This document shows positions 10,890 through 18,613 of a stretch of 64,000 bases of DNA, piece by piece. Within the stretch, counting starts at the first letter, position 1. Each line of letters begins with the position of its first letter. This DNA comes from Thiococcus pfennigii (lineage in GTDB: Bacteria > Pseudomonadota > Gammaproteobacteria > Chromatiales > Chromatiaceae), in the NCBI RefSeq assembly GCF_016583835.1, contig NZ_NRRW01000009.1, positions 1 through 64,000 on the forward strand, given 5' to 3'. A program made the translations under genes and the position numbers. The notes under the pieces are model-generated. The model worked only from the letters and a program-made list of their open reading frames with translations, had not been told where the DNA came from and made no database searches.

Positions 10890-10918
10890 TTGCGATGGCT
10901 TCACTTGCCCGATAACAT
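10890..10918 (+). promoter_or_regulatory. Weak candidate promoter for the divergent mini-gene
   Basis: TTGCGA (10890-10895) and TAACAT (10913-10918) are separated by 17 bp, each with four of six consensus bases. Transcription would start near 10925, about 35 nt before the ATG of the 42-codon mini-gene, and the guide target would lie just downstream as a roadblock site. The match is modest and other start points in this AT-rich stretch are possible. Confidence 0.3.
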
Positions 10919-10945
10919 ACTAACCCGAAATTACAGTTTTTTCAA
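10917..10945 (-). promoter_or_regulatory. Candidate promoter of the cas operon
   Basis: On the minus strand, TTGAAA (10945-10940, five of six consensus bases) is followed after exactly 17 bp by TAGTAT (10922-10917, four of six). Transcription would begin near 10910. It would run through the mini-CRISPR into csb1, giving a leader of about 300 nt. The -35 hexamer lies inside the predicted guide target. No better minus-strand promoter was found between here and csb1. Confidence 0.45.
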
Positions 10946-10960
10946 ACAACAAATTCCTAT
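10926..10960. promoter_or_regulatory. Predicted target site of the mini-CRISPR guide
   Basis: Plus-strand caaacaacaaattcctatg (10943-10961) matches caaacaacaaatgccgatg (10699-10717) at 17 of 19 positions. In guide numbering, positions 1-18 match except 3 and 6. Position 6 is one of the bases flipped out in type I complexes. Beyond position 18 the match is lost. The three bases next to guide position 1, read on the minus strand, are TTC, which fits the TTN PAM known for type I-G fusions. Pairing only in the PAM-proximal half is the arrangement expected for binding without DNA destruction. The 35-nt footprint covers the predicted cas -35 box and the start codon region of the divergent mini-gene. 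Confidence 0.65.
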
Positions 10961-11087
10961 GAACAATTTTTTGTTTTTTTTTAGCCAAGTGGTCGAAATA
11001 ATGAACAATCTCAACTTTTCGGTGCTCGTTGTGTTGACTCTTCTGTGTATGGCGCTCGTGCTCTTGGTTCTCGTGTGGCGGCAGTAA
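10959..11087 (+). CDS. Small hydrophobic peptide, possible Cas-repressed toxin
   Basis: This open frame of 42 codons begins MNNFLFFFSQVVEI. A second in-frame ATG at 11001 would give 28 residues. The shorter form, from MNNLNFSV onward, is essentially one transmembrane helix (VLVVLTLLCMALVLLVLVW) ending in Arg-Gln. That composition resembles type I toxin-antitoxin peptides of the TisB/Ldr/ShoB kind, but I do not recognise a specific family. No convincing ribosome site precedes either ATG. It lies alone between the divergent cas operon and the convergent WYL gene. The guide target of the mini-CRISPR ends on its first ATG. Whether it is translated is unproven; the frame could be a chance product of an AT-rich promoter region. 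Confidence 0.4.
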   Translation: MNNFLFFFSQVVEIMNNLNFSVLVVLTLLCMALVLLVLVWRQ

Positions 11088-11174
11088 CGCCAAACGGACG
11101 TCCGAAAAGGTGACAACGGGGCTTGCTGGGCGATTGGTCCGGTTCCACGAGGACAAGTTTGCACAACTGCCCTG

Positions 11175-12161
11175 TCAAAACCTGACCAGGCCGCGATAAC
11201 GGGCGGCCGCTTCCTCGAGCCGGTCGGCGACGGCGTCGCGCAGCTCGGCCGGGGCGGTGACCTCGACGTCCGGGCCGTACTTTAGGATGTCCATGATCAG
11301 TTCCTCGGCACGGCCGTAGGGCAGGGTGAGTTCGTAGCGGCCGTCGGGCAGGTGGCGGCTTTGCTGGTGTGGGTGCCATTGCTCGTCGGCGACCCAGCGG
11401 GCGCGTTCGCCGCTGAAGAGGAGGGTGGCGGTCTGGGTGGCGGGGCCGGCGAAGATGCCGTAGGCGTCGGCGAAGTGGGCGTCGAGGTCGGCCGTCGGCA
11501 GTGGCTCGGCGGCGGTCGTGAGCGGCTGGGCGGACAGCAGGCGCTCGACGGCGAAGCGGCGCAAGTCCTCGCACTGGTGGCACCAGGCCTCCAGGTACCA
11601 GTTGCTGCGGTACCAGGTGAGGCGCTGGGGCGAGAGGGTCCGCTCGGTGGTCTCGTCGCGGCTGCGCGAGTGGTAGGTGACCTGCAGCCGGCGGCCGCGC
11701 AGCAGGGCTTCGGCGACGGTCATTAGGGTCGCGGACGGGACCGGGCGGGCGCCGATCGCGACGAGCCGTATGCGCTCGGCGAGCAGCGCGCGGTCGAGCC
11801 CGTGCTTGGCGAGCGTGGTCTCGATGTGCTCCATCAGCGGGGCCATCTCGGGGCCGAGCAGGCCAGGTTCGATCTGGCGCAGGAGCTGATGGCAGCTCAG
11901 CAGGGCGTGCAGTTCGGCGGCGGTGAGCCAGGGGCCGGGCAGGCGGAAGGTGCGCGCGTTGCTGGAGCGGTCGAGATGCCAGCCCTTGGCGCTCGGGTCG
12001 TAGAGGATGGGTGCGTTGAATTCGTCGCGGAGCCTGTTTATCGCCCGGCGGACCGTGGATTCGGAGCATTCGAGCGCATCCATCAGGTCGCGCAGCGAGA
12101 TCGGCCTGCGGCGTGCCTCGAGGATGCGGCAGAGGTCGTTGATGCGCTTGGGCGTGTCCAT
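11175..12161 (-). CDS. WYL-domain transcriptional regulator
   Basis: This is a 328-residue regulator. Residues 1-60 form a helix-turn-helix of the HTH_11 type (LRDLMDALECSESTVRRAINRLRDEFNAPI). A WYL domain follows at about 130-215, with the WYRSNWYLEAWCHQCEDLRRFAVERL core, and then a C-terminal WCX-like region. The start is an ATG behind a GGGAGG site. WYL regulators are often encoded beside CRISPR-Cas loci and can repress or activate them (established for several types). Its place next to the cas operon suggests it controls that operon or the divergent promoter region, but no operator could be identified. Confidence 0.85.
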   Translation of the reverse strand: MDTPKRINDLCRILEARRRPISLRDLMDALECSESTVRRAINRLRDEFNAPILYDPSAKGWHLDRSSNARTFRLPGPWLTAAELHALLSCHQLLRQIEPGLLGPEMAPLMEHIETTLAKHGLDRALLAERIRLVAIGARPVPSATLMTVAEALLRGRRLQVTYHSRSRDETTERTLSPQRLTWYRSNWYLEAWCHQCEDLRRFAVERLLSAQPLTTAAEPLPTADLDAHFADAYGIFAGPATQTATLLFSGERARWVADEQWHPHQQSRHLPDGRYELTLPYGRAEELIMDILKYGPDVEVTAPAELRDAVADRLEEAAARYRGLVRF

Positions 12162-12425
12162 GCGGCCTCCCTGGCGACCCGCCAACGCGCGGGTCGGTCC
12201 GCTTAGTATGGTACACGGTCAGTCTGTTTGCGAAGGTCCCCCCGTCGGCCAGATTCGACAGCTCGTCGGGCGATTTCCTAGGCGCTGGCCGTGGCGGCCA
12301 GCATGGCGTCGGCTTCGTCGCCGATCAGGCCGCGGGCGGCGGCCGAGAGGCGTGGGGCATCGGTGACCCGCGAACGGACACGGCTGACGGGCTGAAGCCG
12401 CCGCCCGGCGCGGGCGGTGGCTTCG
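12162..12425. other. Intergenic stretch without recognised features
   Basis: These 264 bp lie between the WYL regulator and the 3' end of mtnA. No plausible open frame with a ribosome site, no repeat copy and no clear terminator hairpin with a T-run was seen. Confidence 0.5.
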
Positions 12426-13484
12426 TCAGGCGGCCATCAGGGCGGCGATCTTCTCGCGGGTCGGGGCGAGGACGACGCCCTTCTCGGTGACGATGGCGTC
12501 GACCAGCGCGGCCGGGGTGACGTCGAAGACCGGGTTGCGTGCGGTGACGCCGGTCGGCCCGAGGCGGGTGCCGCCGCAGGCGAGGAGCTCGTCCGGATCG
12601 CGCTCCTCGATCGGGATCTCGGCGCCGCTCGCGACGGCGAGATCGATCGTCGAGGTCGGGGCCGCGACCATGAAGCGCACGCCGTGGTAGCGGGCGAGGA
12701 CGGCCAGGCCGTAGGTGCCGATCTTGTTGGCGACGTCGCCGTTGGCGGCGATGCGGTCGGAGCCGACGATGACCCAGCCGATGCGCCCGGTGGCCATCAG
12801 GCTCGCGGCGGCGTGGTCGGCCTGGAGGGTGACCGGGATGCCCGACTCGGCGAGCTCCCAGGCGGTGAGGCGCGTGCCTTGCATCCAGGGGCGGGTCTCG
12901 TCGGCGTAGACGTGGCGGATGCGCCCGGCGGCGAAGCCGGCGCGCACGACGCCGAGCGCGGTGCCGTAGCCGCCGGTCGCGAGTGCCCCGGCGTTGCAGT
13001 GGGTGATGACGTCGGTCGGCGTCTCGATCAGTTCGGCGCCGAGCTCGCCCATGCGGCGGTTGCCGGCGCGGTCCTCGTCGTGGATCGCGCGGGCCTCGGC
13101 GAGGAGGGCCGGCACCGGGTCGCCGTCGCCGAGGGCCGCGATCCGCCGGCCCATGCGCTCCAGTGCCCAGAAGAGGTTGACGGCCGTCGGCCGGGCCGCC
13201 GCGAGTTGGGCGAGGTCGGTCTCGATGGCGGTGCGCCAGCCGGCGCCCTGCTCGGCGTAGCGCGCCCGGGCGGCGAGGACGACGCCGTAGGCGGCGGCGA
13301 TGCCGATCGCCGGGGCGCCGCGCACGACCATCGCGCGGATGGCCTCGGCCGTGGCGGCCGCGTCTTCGAGGGCGAGGAAGTCGGCGCGGGCCGGCAGGTA
13401 GCGTTGGTCGAGAAGGTAGAGGCGGTCCTGGTGCCAGACGACGGCGTGATCGGGGGTCGCGATGAGGCGTGGTTCGGTTTCCAT
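12426..13484 (-). CDS. mtnA: Methylthioribose-1-phosphate isomerase
   Basis: This 352-residue protein is of normal length for MtnA. It converts 5-methylthioribose-1-phosphate to the ribulose form in methionine salvage. Recognisable segments are [35 protein letters not shown] (with the conserved Cys) and [19 protein letters not shown] (with the conserved Asp). It is transcribed toward the cas locus. A gene for methylthioadenosine deaminase lies divergently 1 kb away, separated by a toxin-antitoxin pair, so the two may serve the same 5'-methylthioadenosine recycling route. Confidence 0.96.
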   Translation of the reverse strand: METEPRLIATPDHAVVWHQDRLYLLDQRYLPARADFLALEDAAATAEAIRAMVVRGAPAIGIAAAYGVVLAARARYAEQGAGWRTAIETDLAQLAAARPTAVNLFWALERMGRRIAALGDGDPVPALLAEARAIHDEDRAGNRRMGELGAELIETPTDVITHCNAGALATGGYGTALGVVRAGFAAGRIRHVYADETRPWMQGTRLTAWELAESGIPVTLQADHAAASLMATGRIGWVIVGSDRIAANGDVANKIGTYGLAVLARYHGVRFMVAAPTSTIDLAVASGAEIPIEERDPDELLACGGTRLGPTGVTARNPVFDVTPAALVDAIVTEKGVVLAPTREKIAALMAA

Positions 13485-13675
13485 CGAGGGGCTCGCTGTG
13501 GCAGATTTCCGGCTATTGTCGCCGCTCGGGCGCCGCGCGCAAAGGACGGTTCCGTTCAGCGTGCGAGAGGGTCGTTCGCCTCGCCGGCGGGTGGCTCCGG
13601 ACGAAGGAAGTCGGAAACCGCGTTCTCGACTGCCATGCTGATCTTTGGCAGGAGGGCCAATAGATCAGCGTCTCC

Positions 13676-14047
13676 TTAGCGGGGGCGCAAGGGAAGCAGC
13701 CGCAGGCGTGTGCGATCTGGATCGATGCTGAGTAGCGCACCTTGTTCCAGCTCGCTTGCCATCTGCCGCAGGGCGTTGACGACCGGCGTGCCGATTCGGT
13801 CTGGGCTGACATCATCGGCGCGGATCTGCACGACGCTGGGTTTGGTTCCGCGAGTGGCCGCCAATATCGCGGTGAAGTCCAGGTCGTGTGTGAGGACGAC
13901 GTAGCCGTGGGCGCTGGCGAAGGCCATGGTCTCCGTGTCCGGGGCATTGGGCGCGCCAACCGCCGACCAGTGTGCGACCTCGATGCCGGCGCCGGTCAAC
14001 AGGGCGGCCCAGCGCGGTGAGAGGTTCATGTCGATGAGAATCTTCAT
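13676..14047 (-). CDS. DUF5615 PIN-like toxin
   Basis: This 123-residue protein starts MKILIDMNLSPRWAALL, the typical N-terminus of the DUF5615 PIN-like family with the first acidic metal-binding residue. HGYVVLTHDLDFTAIL, with the second acidic cluster, follows. Family members are the presumed RNase toxins of pairs with DUF433 antitoxins. Its ATG overlaps the DUF433 stop (ATGA), so the two are translationally coupled. Target and activity are not known. Confidence 0.88.
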   Translation of the reverse strand: MKILIDMNLSPRWAALLTGAGIEVAHWSAVGAPNAPDTETMAFASAHGYVVLTHDLDFTAILAATRGTKPSVVQIRADDVSPDRIGTPVVNALRQMASELEQGALLSIDPDRTRLRLLPLRPR

Positions 14048-14289
14048 GTCCCGGCTAGCGCGACTTCTCGCTCTTCAGCCCGCCAGGCGGCGTAACGCAG
14101 TGCTTGCAGGATGTCTTCGCGCTCGAGGTACGGATAGTCGGCGAGGAGTTCGTCGATCCTGTGATCGGCGGCGATCTGGCCGACGATCATGCCGACTGTG
14201 ACGCGCGTGCCGCGGACGCAGGCCTTGCCGCCCATCACATCGGGTCTTTGGGTGATGCGATCCAGATCGGTGCGCTCGAGTTGGTTCAT
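14044..14289 (-). CDS. DUF433 antitoxin
   Basis: This 81-residue protein contains ITQRPDVMGGKACVRGTRVTV and ILADYPYLEREDILQALRYAA-like segments (here LLADYPYLEREDILQALRY), diagnostic of the DUF433 family. These are small winged-helix proteins that are partners of DUF5615 toxins. The gene comes first in the pair, as usual for the antitoxin. It is likely to bind its own promoter and neutralise the downstream protein. Confidence 0.9.
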   Translation of the reverse strand: MNQLERTDLDRITQRPDVMGGKACVRGTRVTVGMIVGQIAADHRIDELLADYPYLEREDILQALRYAAWRAEEREVALAGT

Positions 14290-14450
14290 GCCTTACTCCA
14301 ATCGCCAGGACGCATTTGAATGAATGAACGCCGAAGAATAGCATGTCGCCCAGGCCCTTCGAGATAGCCTAGCAATCTGATTTTCCATGTGTGGAGCCGT
14401 CTTCCGCCCGGCTCGTGCCACGAACTGATAAGGATAGGATCCCGCCCGCC

Positions 14451-15788
14451 ATGCATGCCGATCTCCTTCTACATCCGACCTGGATCCTGCCGGTCGATCC
14501 CGCCGACAGCTGCCTCGTCGAGCACAGCCTCGCCATCGCCGACGGGCGGATCCTGGCCCTGCTGCCGAGCGGCCAGGCGCGCGAGCAGATCCAGGCCGAG
14601 CGCGTGCTGGACCTGCCCGGTCACGTGTTGATCCCCGGTCTGGTCAATGCCCATACCCATGCGGCGATGACGCTGATGCGTGGCCTCGCCGACGATCTGC
14701 CGCTGATGACCTGGCTCAACGACCACATCTGGCCGGCCGAGCGGCGCTGGGTCGACCCGGACTTCGTGCTGGCCGGGACGCGGCTCGCGGTGCTGGAGAT
14801 GCTGCGCGGCGGCGTGACCTGCTTCAACGACATGTATTTCTTCCCGGCCGTGACCGCGCAGGCCGTCGCCGAGGCCGGTCAGCGGGCCGTGGTCGGCATG
14901 ATCGTCCTCGACTTCCCGTCGCGCTTCGCCGAGTCGGCCGAGGACTATGTGGCGCTGGGCCTGCAGATGCACGACCGGTATCGCGATCACCCGCTGATCC
15001 GCGTCGCGTTCGCGCCGCATTCGCCCTATGCCGTCTCCGACGGGCCGCTCACCCGAGTGCGCACGCTCGCCGACGAGTTGGAGGTGCCGATCCACGTCCA
15101 CCTGCACGAGACGCAGGATGAGATCGTCCAGTCGCTCCAGGCGCACGGCGAGCGGCCCTTCGCCCGGCTCGATCGGCTCGGTCTGGTCGGCCCGGGCCTG
15201 GTGGCGATCCACATGACCCAGCTCGAGGACGACGAGATCGCCCGCCTGGCCGAGGCGGGGGGGCATGTGGTGCATTGCCCCGAATCGAACCTCAAGCTCG
15301 CGAGCGGCTTCTGTCCGGTGGCGCGGTTGCTGGAGGCCGGCGTCAACGTCGCGATCGGCACCGATGGGGCGGCGAGCAACAATGACCTCAATCTGCTCGG
15401 GGAGATGCGCACCGCGGCGCTCCTGGCCAAGGGCGTGGCGCGCTCGGCCTCGGCGGTGCCGGCGGCGGCGGCGCTGCGGATGGCGACGCTCAGTGGCGCG
15501 CGGGCCTTCGGCCTCGACGAGGAGATCGGCTCGCTGGAGCCCGGCAAGGCGGCCGACGTGGTGGCCGTGGATCTCGGCGATTCGCACACCCAGCCGATCT
15601 ACAGTCCGGTCTCGCAACTCGTCTACGCGGCCGGGCGCCATCAGGTCCGCCACGTCTGGGTCGCGGGGCGTCAGCTGATCCGCGACGGTCAGCCGCTGAC
15701 GCTCGATGCCGCATCGATCATTGCCGAGGCAAGGCTCTGGGCCGAGCGGATCGCGGCCGGCGAGGGGCGGATGCTGGGGCGCGGTTGA
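14451..15788 (+). CDS. mtaD: 5-methylthioadenosine/S-adenosylhomocysteine deaminase
   Basis: This 445-residue amidohydrolase is of the TRZ/ATZ family. Metal ligands are visible in NAHTHAAM, in HVHLHETQDE and in GTDGAASNND. The RGGVTCFNDMYFFP segment is also typical. It would deaminate 5'-methylthioadenosine and S-adenosylhomocysteine in the cytoplasm. The start is the ATG of MHADLLLHPTWILPVD, where family homology begins. It reads away from the toxin-antitoxin pair and ends at a hairpin shared with the convergent exonuclease gene. Guanine- or other cyclic-amidine deaminase activity cannot be ruled out by eye. Confidence 0.88.
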   Translation: MHADLLLHPTWILPVDPADSCLVEHSLAIADGRILALLPSGQAREQIQAERVLDLPGHVLIPGLVNAHTHAAMTLMRGLADDLPLMTWLNDHIWPAERRWVDPDFVLAGTRLAVLEMLRGGVTCFNDMYFFPAVTAQAVAEAGQRAVVGMIVLDFPSRFAESAEDYVALGLQMHDRYRDHPLIRVAFAPHSPYAVSDGPLTRVRTLADELEVPIHVHLHETQDEIVQSLQAHGERPFARLDRLGLVGPGLVAIHMTQLEDDEIARLAEAGGHVVHCPESNLKLASGFCPVARLLEAGVNVAIGTDGAASNNDLNLLGEMRTAALLAKGVARSASAVPAAAALRMATLSGARAFGLDEEIGSLEPGKAADVVAVDLGDSHTQPIYSPVSQLVYAAGRHQVRHVWVAGRQLIRDGQPLTLDAASIIAEARLWAERIAAGEGRMLGRG

Positions 15789-15828
15789 GCGCGCAGGGGG
15801 CGCAGGTCGCGCAGGCGCGAGATGCGGG

Positions 15829-15858
15829 AAGGGCGCCTTGATTTCTCGAGGTGCCCTT
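15829..15858. terminator. Hairpin between convergent genes
   Basis: AAGGGCGCCTTGA pairs imperfectly with TCGAGGTGCCCTT around a 4-nt loop, between the ends of mtaD (plus) and the exonuclease gene (minus). It is probably a bidirectional terminator or stability element. The core resembles the palindrome at 24921-24947. Confidence 0.5.
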
Positions 15859-16544
15859 CAGCAGAGAAAGGTCCGCAACGGCAGGCGGCGGCCGTCGTCG
15901 TGGTGGGCGGCCTGGGCGAGGAAGAGTTCGGCGGCGGCCAGGGCGTCGCTCAAGGCGTTGTGGGCGCCGTAGCGGGGCAGGTTGTAGCGCGCGCCGAGGG
16001 CGTGTAGGCGCAGGTCGCCTGGGCTGTAGGGGACGTCGCGGCGCTCGAGGCGGCGTTGCGCGAGCAGCAGGGTGTCGACGACGAGCGTCATCAGGCCGCG
16101 ACCGTAGAGGCGTTGGCAGGCGGCGTTGAGGAAGCCGCGTTCGACGTGGGCGTAATGGGCGATCATGACGCGCCCGGCGAGGGCGGCGAGGAAGGTCTGC
16201 ATCGCGTCGGCCAGGTCCTCGCCGCCGGCCGCTTGGTCATCGGTGATCTGGTGGATGACGGCGCTCGCCTCGGGGATCGCGCGGTCGATGCGGATCGTGT
16301 GGTGGCGGGCGCTGGAGAGGTCGATGCAGGGGCCGCGCACGCAGACGTAGCCGATGCTCAGGATCTGGTCCTGGCGCGGATCGAAGCCGGTCGTCTCCAG
16401 GTCGACGGCGAGCAGTTCGACCTCGCGGTAGTCGCGCCCCGGGTCCGGGAACGGCGCCGCGAAGTAGTCGCGCAGCGGTCCCGGCGGGGCGCGGCGCAGG
16501 CGCAGTCGCCGGCGCCAGTCCAGGGCGAGTGCCGAGAGTCCCAT
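15858..16544 (-). CDS. DnaQ-like 3'-5' exonuclease
   Basis: This 228-residue protein has the DEDD exonuclease motif I LLAVDLETTGFDP near residue 45 and the C-terminal motif GAHNALSDALAAAELF, with HD-type spacing. It is an epsilon-like exonuclease distinct from the dnaQ at 39.8 kb. It starts 1 nt after the stop of the upstream DUF294 protein, so the two are co-transcribed. The same pair (exonuclease plus cNMP/CBS/DUF294) is found in many proteobacteria and may be a nucleic-acid or nucleotide-signal module. The actual substrate is unknown. Confidence 0.88.
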   Translation of the reverse strand: MGLSALALDWRRRLRLRRAPPGPLRDYFAAPFPDPGRDYREVELLAVDLETTGFDPRQDQILSIGYVCVRGPCIDLSSARHHTIRIDRAIPEASAVIHQITDDQAAGGEDLADAMQTFLAALAGRVMIAHYAHVERGFLNAACQRLYGRGLMTLVVDTLLLAQRRLERRDVPYSPGDLRLHALGARYNLPRYGAHNALSDALAAAELFLAQAAHHDDGRRLPLRTFLC

Positions 16545-16545
16545 A

Positions 16546-18411
16546 TCAGGCGAAGCGTCCCACCTGATAGCGTTGCCCGAGGGATTCCTGCATCGTGTTG
16601 ATGAAGATGAAGGTGTCCTTCAGGTGGCCGCGCTCCAGCGGCGAGAGCTCGTCGGGCGAGAGGTAGTTGTCGGCCTTCTGGCCGCGGCGCAGCTGGCGGG
16701 CCTGGTGCTGGACGCGCAGGGTGCCGATGAACTCCAACGCATCGATCAGGTTGGCGGCGCCGTCGCGGCTCAGGGCCGTGGTCTCGCCCGCGGCCCGCAG
16801 CCGCTCGAGGGTATTGATCGCGCCGATGCCGGCCGAGAGGGCGTAGACGCGGGCCAGATCGATGACGGGGACGATGCCCCGGTGCTTGAGGTCGAAGGTC
16901 TGGTCGTGCTCGCCGCCGTGGATCAGCACGATGTTGCGGAAGAAGCCCAACGGCGGGCGGTGCTTGAGGGCGTTGGAGGTCATGTAGGCGATGAAGATCC
17001 GGTTGGCCCGGCTGTGCTGGAGGACATGGTCGTGCAGCTCGTCGAAGAGGCCGTCCGGGTCGTGGATCGCGCGCAGGTCGAAGAAGACGCTGGCGAGCAT
17101 CAGGGCCATCGGCTCGGGGCGCTCGATCCAGTTCGTGAAGTACTTGCGCCAGATGCGCAGCGGTTGGCGCCACTTGGGGTTCGAGGCCATCACGTCGCCA
17201 GGGCAATAGTAGTAGCCGCAGGCGTCGAGCCCGTCGTTGACGCGCTTGGCGAGCGCGGCGAAGTAGGCGTCGTCTTCGGGCTTGGCGTGGTCGGCGATCA
17301 GCAGCGCGTTGTCCTGATCCGAATGCGAGGTCTGCTCGCGCCGGGCCTGCGAGCCGCCGGTCATCCAGGCGTAGGGCACGGGCGGCGGCCCGAGTTCGGC
17401 CTCGGCGAGTTCGAGCAGGCGCTTGGTGATGGCGTCGGTGACGGCGCTCACGGCCTGGCCGACCTGGTCGGCCGTCGCCCCGCCGGCGACCAGGTTGACC
17501 TGGACGTCGGAGACCTTGCGGCTGATCTGGACCAGCGTCTCCGTGTCCTTGGCCTTGTGGATGTCCCCGACCAGATAGACGGCGTTGGCGCTCTGGAAGC
17601 GGGTCAGGTCGGTCGTGGAGATCACGCCGCGCACCTGTTCGCCCTCGAGCACCGGCAGGTGGTGGACATTCAGGCGCGTCATCGTGATCAGGGCCTGAAA
17701 GCCGAGCGTGTTGGCGTCGGTCGTCTGGATCTTGGTGGTCATGATCTCGCGCACCGGGCGCTGGCGCGAGAGGCCCGCGGCCAGGCAGCGGCTGCGCAGG
17801 TCGCGGTCGGTGATGATGCCGGCCAGGCGCTCGCCGTCCATGATCACGAGCGAGGAGACATGGTGCTCGGTCATGATCCGGGCGGCCTCCTGGATCGTGG
17901 TGTCCGGGGTCGCCTGGATCAGGCCTTGGCCGACCAGGTCGCCGACGCGGATCGTCATCAGGCCGGTGTTGCTCGCCGAGGTGTCCTTGATCTCGGCCAG
18001 CGCGGTGCGCAGCCGCTCGCCCATCGGCTGCTCGAAGTGGGCGGCGAAGGCCTCGTGGCGGGCGCGCAGGTCGGCGAGGTCGGCGCAGGGCAGGGCGTAG
18101 ACCAGGGTGTCCTCGGCGGTGAGGCCTTTGTGGCTGGCGTTCGGTTCGTCCGGCAGGCAGTCGCTCGGGCAGAGGTCGCCCTCGGCGAGCTTGCCCGTCA
18201 ACTCGCCCTCGGCGTCGCGTAGTTCGACGGCGCCCCGGCGCAGGATATAGAGCTGGGGGGCGCCTTCGTCGCGCGGGGGGAACTGACTGCCGCGGCGGAA
18301 GTAGCGTACGGAGAGGCGCTTGGGCAGCTGCTCGAGCACCTCGGGTGGCAGCAGCGCGAACGGGTGGTGGCGGGCGAGAAAGTCGCGGATCTCGATCAGC
18401 TCCACGTCCAT
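16546..18411 (-). CDS. cNMP-binding/CBS/DUF294 nucleotidyltransferase-like protein
   Basis: This 621-residue cytoplasmic protein has four parts. A cyclic-nucleotide-binding-like fold covers about 1-125 (FRRGSQFPPRDEGAPQLYILRRG). A CBS pair covers about 150-265 (ARIMTEHHVSSLVIMDGERLAGIITDRDLR). A DUF294 nucleotidyltransferase-like domain has GGSQARREQTSHSDQDNALL, matching the GS..R....D.D pattern. A C-terminal DUF294_C region covers about 440-600. It resembles regulatory nucleotidyltransferases of the GlnD type that sense adenylates or cyclic nucleotides. The start was chosen by a GAGGAA site and the beginning of homology; longer in-frame starts extend into the terminator region. It forms an operon with the exonuclease. 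Confidence 0.87.
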   Translation of the reverse strand: MDVELIEIRDFLARHHPFALLPPEVLEQLPKRLSVRYFRRGSQFPPRDEGAPQLYILRRGAVELRDAEGELTGKLAEGDLCPSDCLPDEPNASHKGLTAEDTLVYALPCADLADLRARHEAFAAHFEQPMGERLRTALAEIKDTSASNTGLMTIRVGDLVGQGLIQATPDTTIQEAARIMTEHHVSSLVIMDGERLAGIITDRDLRSRCLAAGLSRQRPVREIMTTKIQTTDANTLGFQALITMTRLNVHHLPVLEGEQVRGVISTTDLTRFQSANAVYLVGDIHKAKDTETLVQISRKVSDVQVNLVAGGATADQVGQAVSAVTDAITKRLLELAEAELGPPPVPYAWMTGGSQARREQTSHSDQDNALLIADHAKPEDDAYFAALAKRVNDGLDACGYYYCPGDVMASNPKWRQPLRIWRKYFTNWIERPEPMALMLASVFFDLRAIHDPDGLFDELHDHVLQHSRANRIFIAYMTSNALKHRPPLGFFRNIVLIHGGEHDQTFDLKHRGIVPVIDLARVYALSAGIGAINTLERLRAAGETTALSRDGAANLIDALEFIGTLRVQHQARQLRRGQKADNYLSPDELSPLERGHLKDTFIFINTMQESLGQRYQVGRFA

Positions 18412-18550
18412 CGTCGATTCCTCGGCTGGTGTTGACCGGGCAACGATAACCCAGTTCGTCCGGTCATGGTGACCCTTCGATCGGTGGCGGCGCCCCACCG
18501 CGCGCGCCGTCCGTCGGGCCTGCGATGCGTGCGGCGATCGGCAGGTGACG

Positions 18551-18577
18551 AAAAAAAGCCCCGCCGAGGCGGGGCTT
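18551..18577 (-). terminator. Rho-independent terminator of the symporter operon
   Basis: On the minus strand AAGCCCCGCCTCGGCGGGGCTT forms a tight GC stem followed by seven T. It lies 37 nt after the symporter stop codon. Confidence 0.92.
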
Positions 18578-18613
18578 GCGAGGGTCGCGGCCGCTAGGCG
18601 GCCGGTTGCCCGA

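Noticed and set aside
12417-13679. A 420-codon plus-strand frame over mtnA
   Set aside because: It is antisense to mtnA, whose motifs are clear on the other strand.
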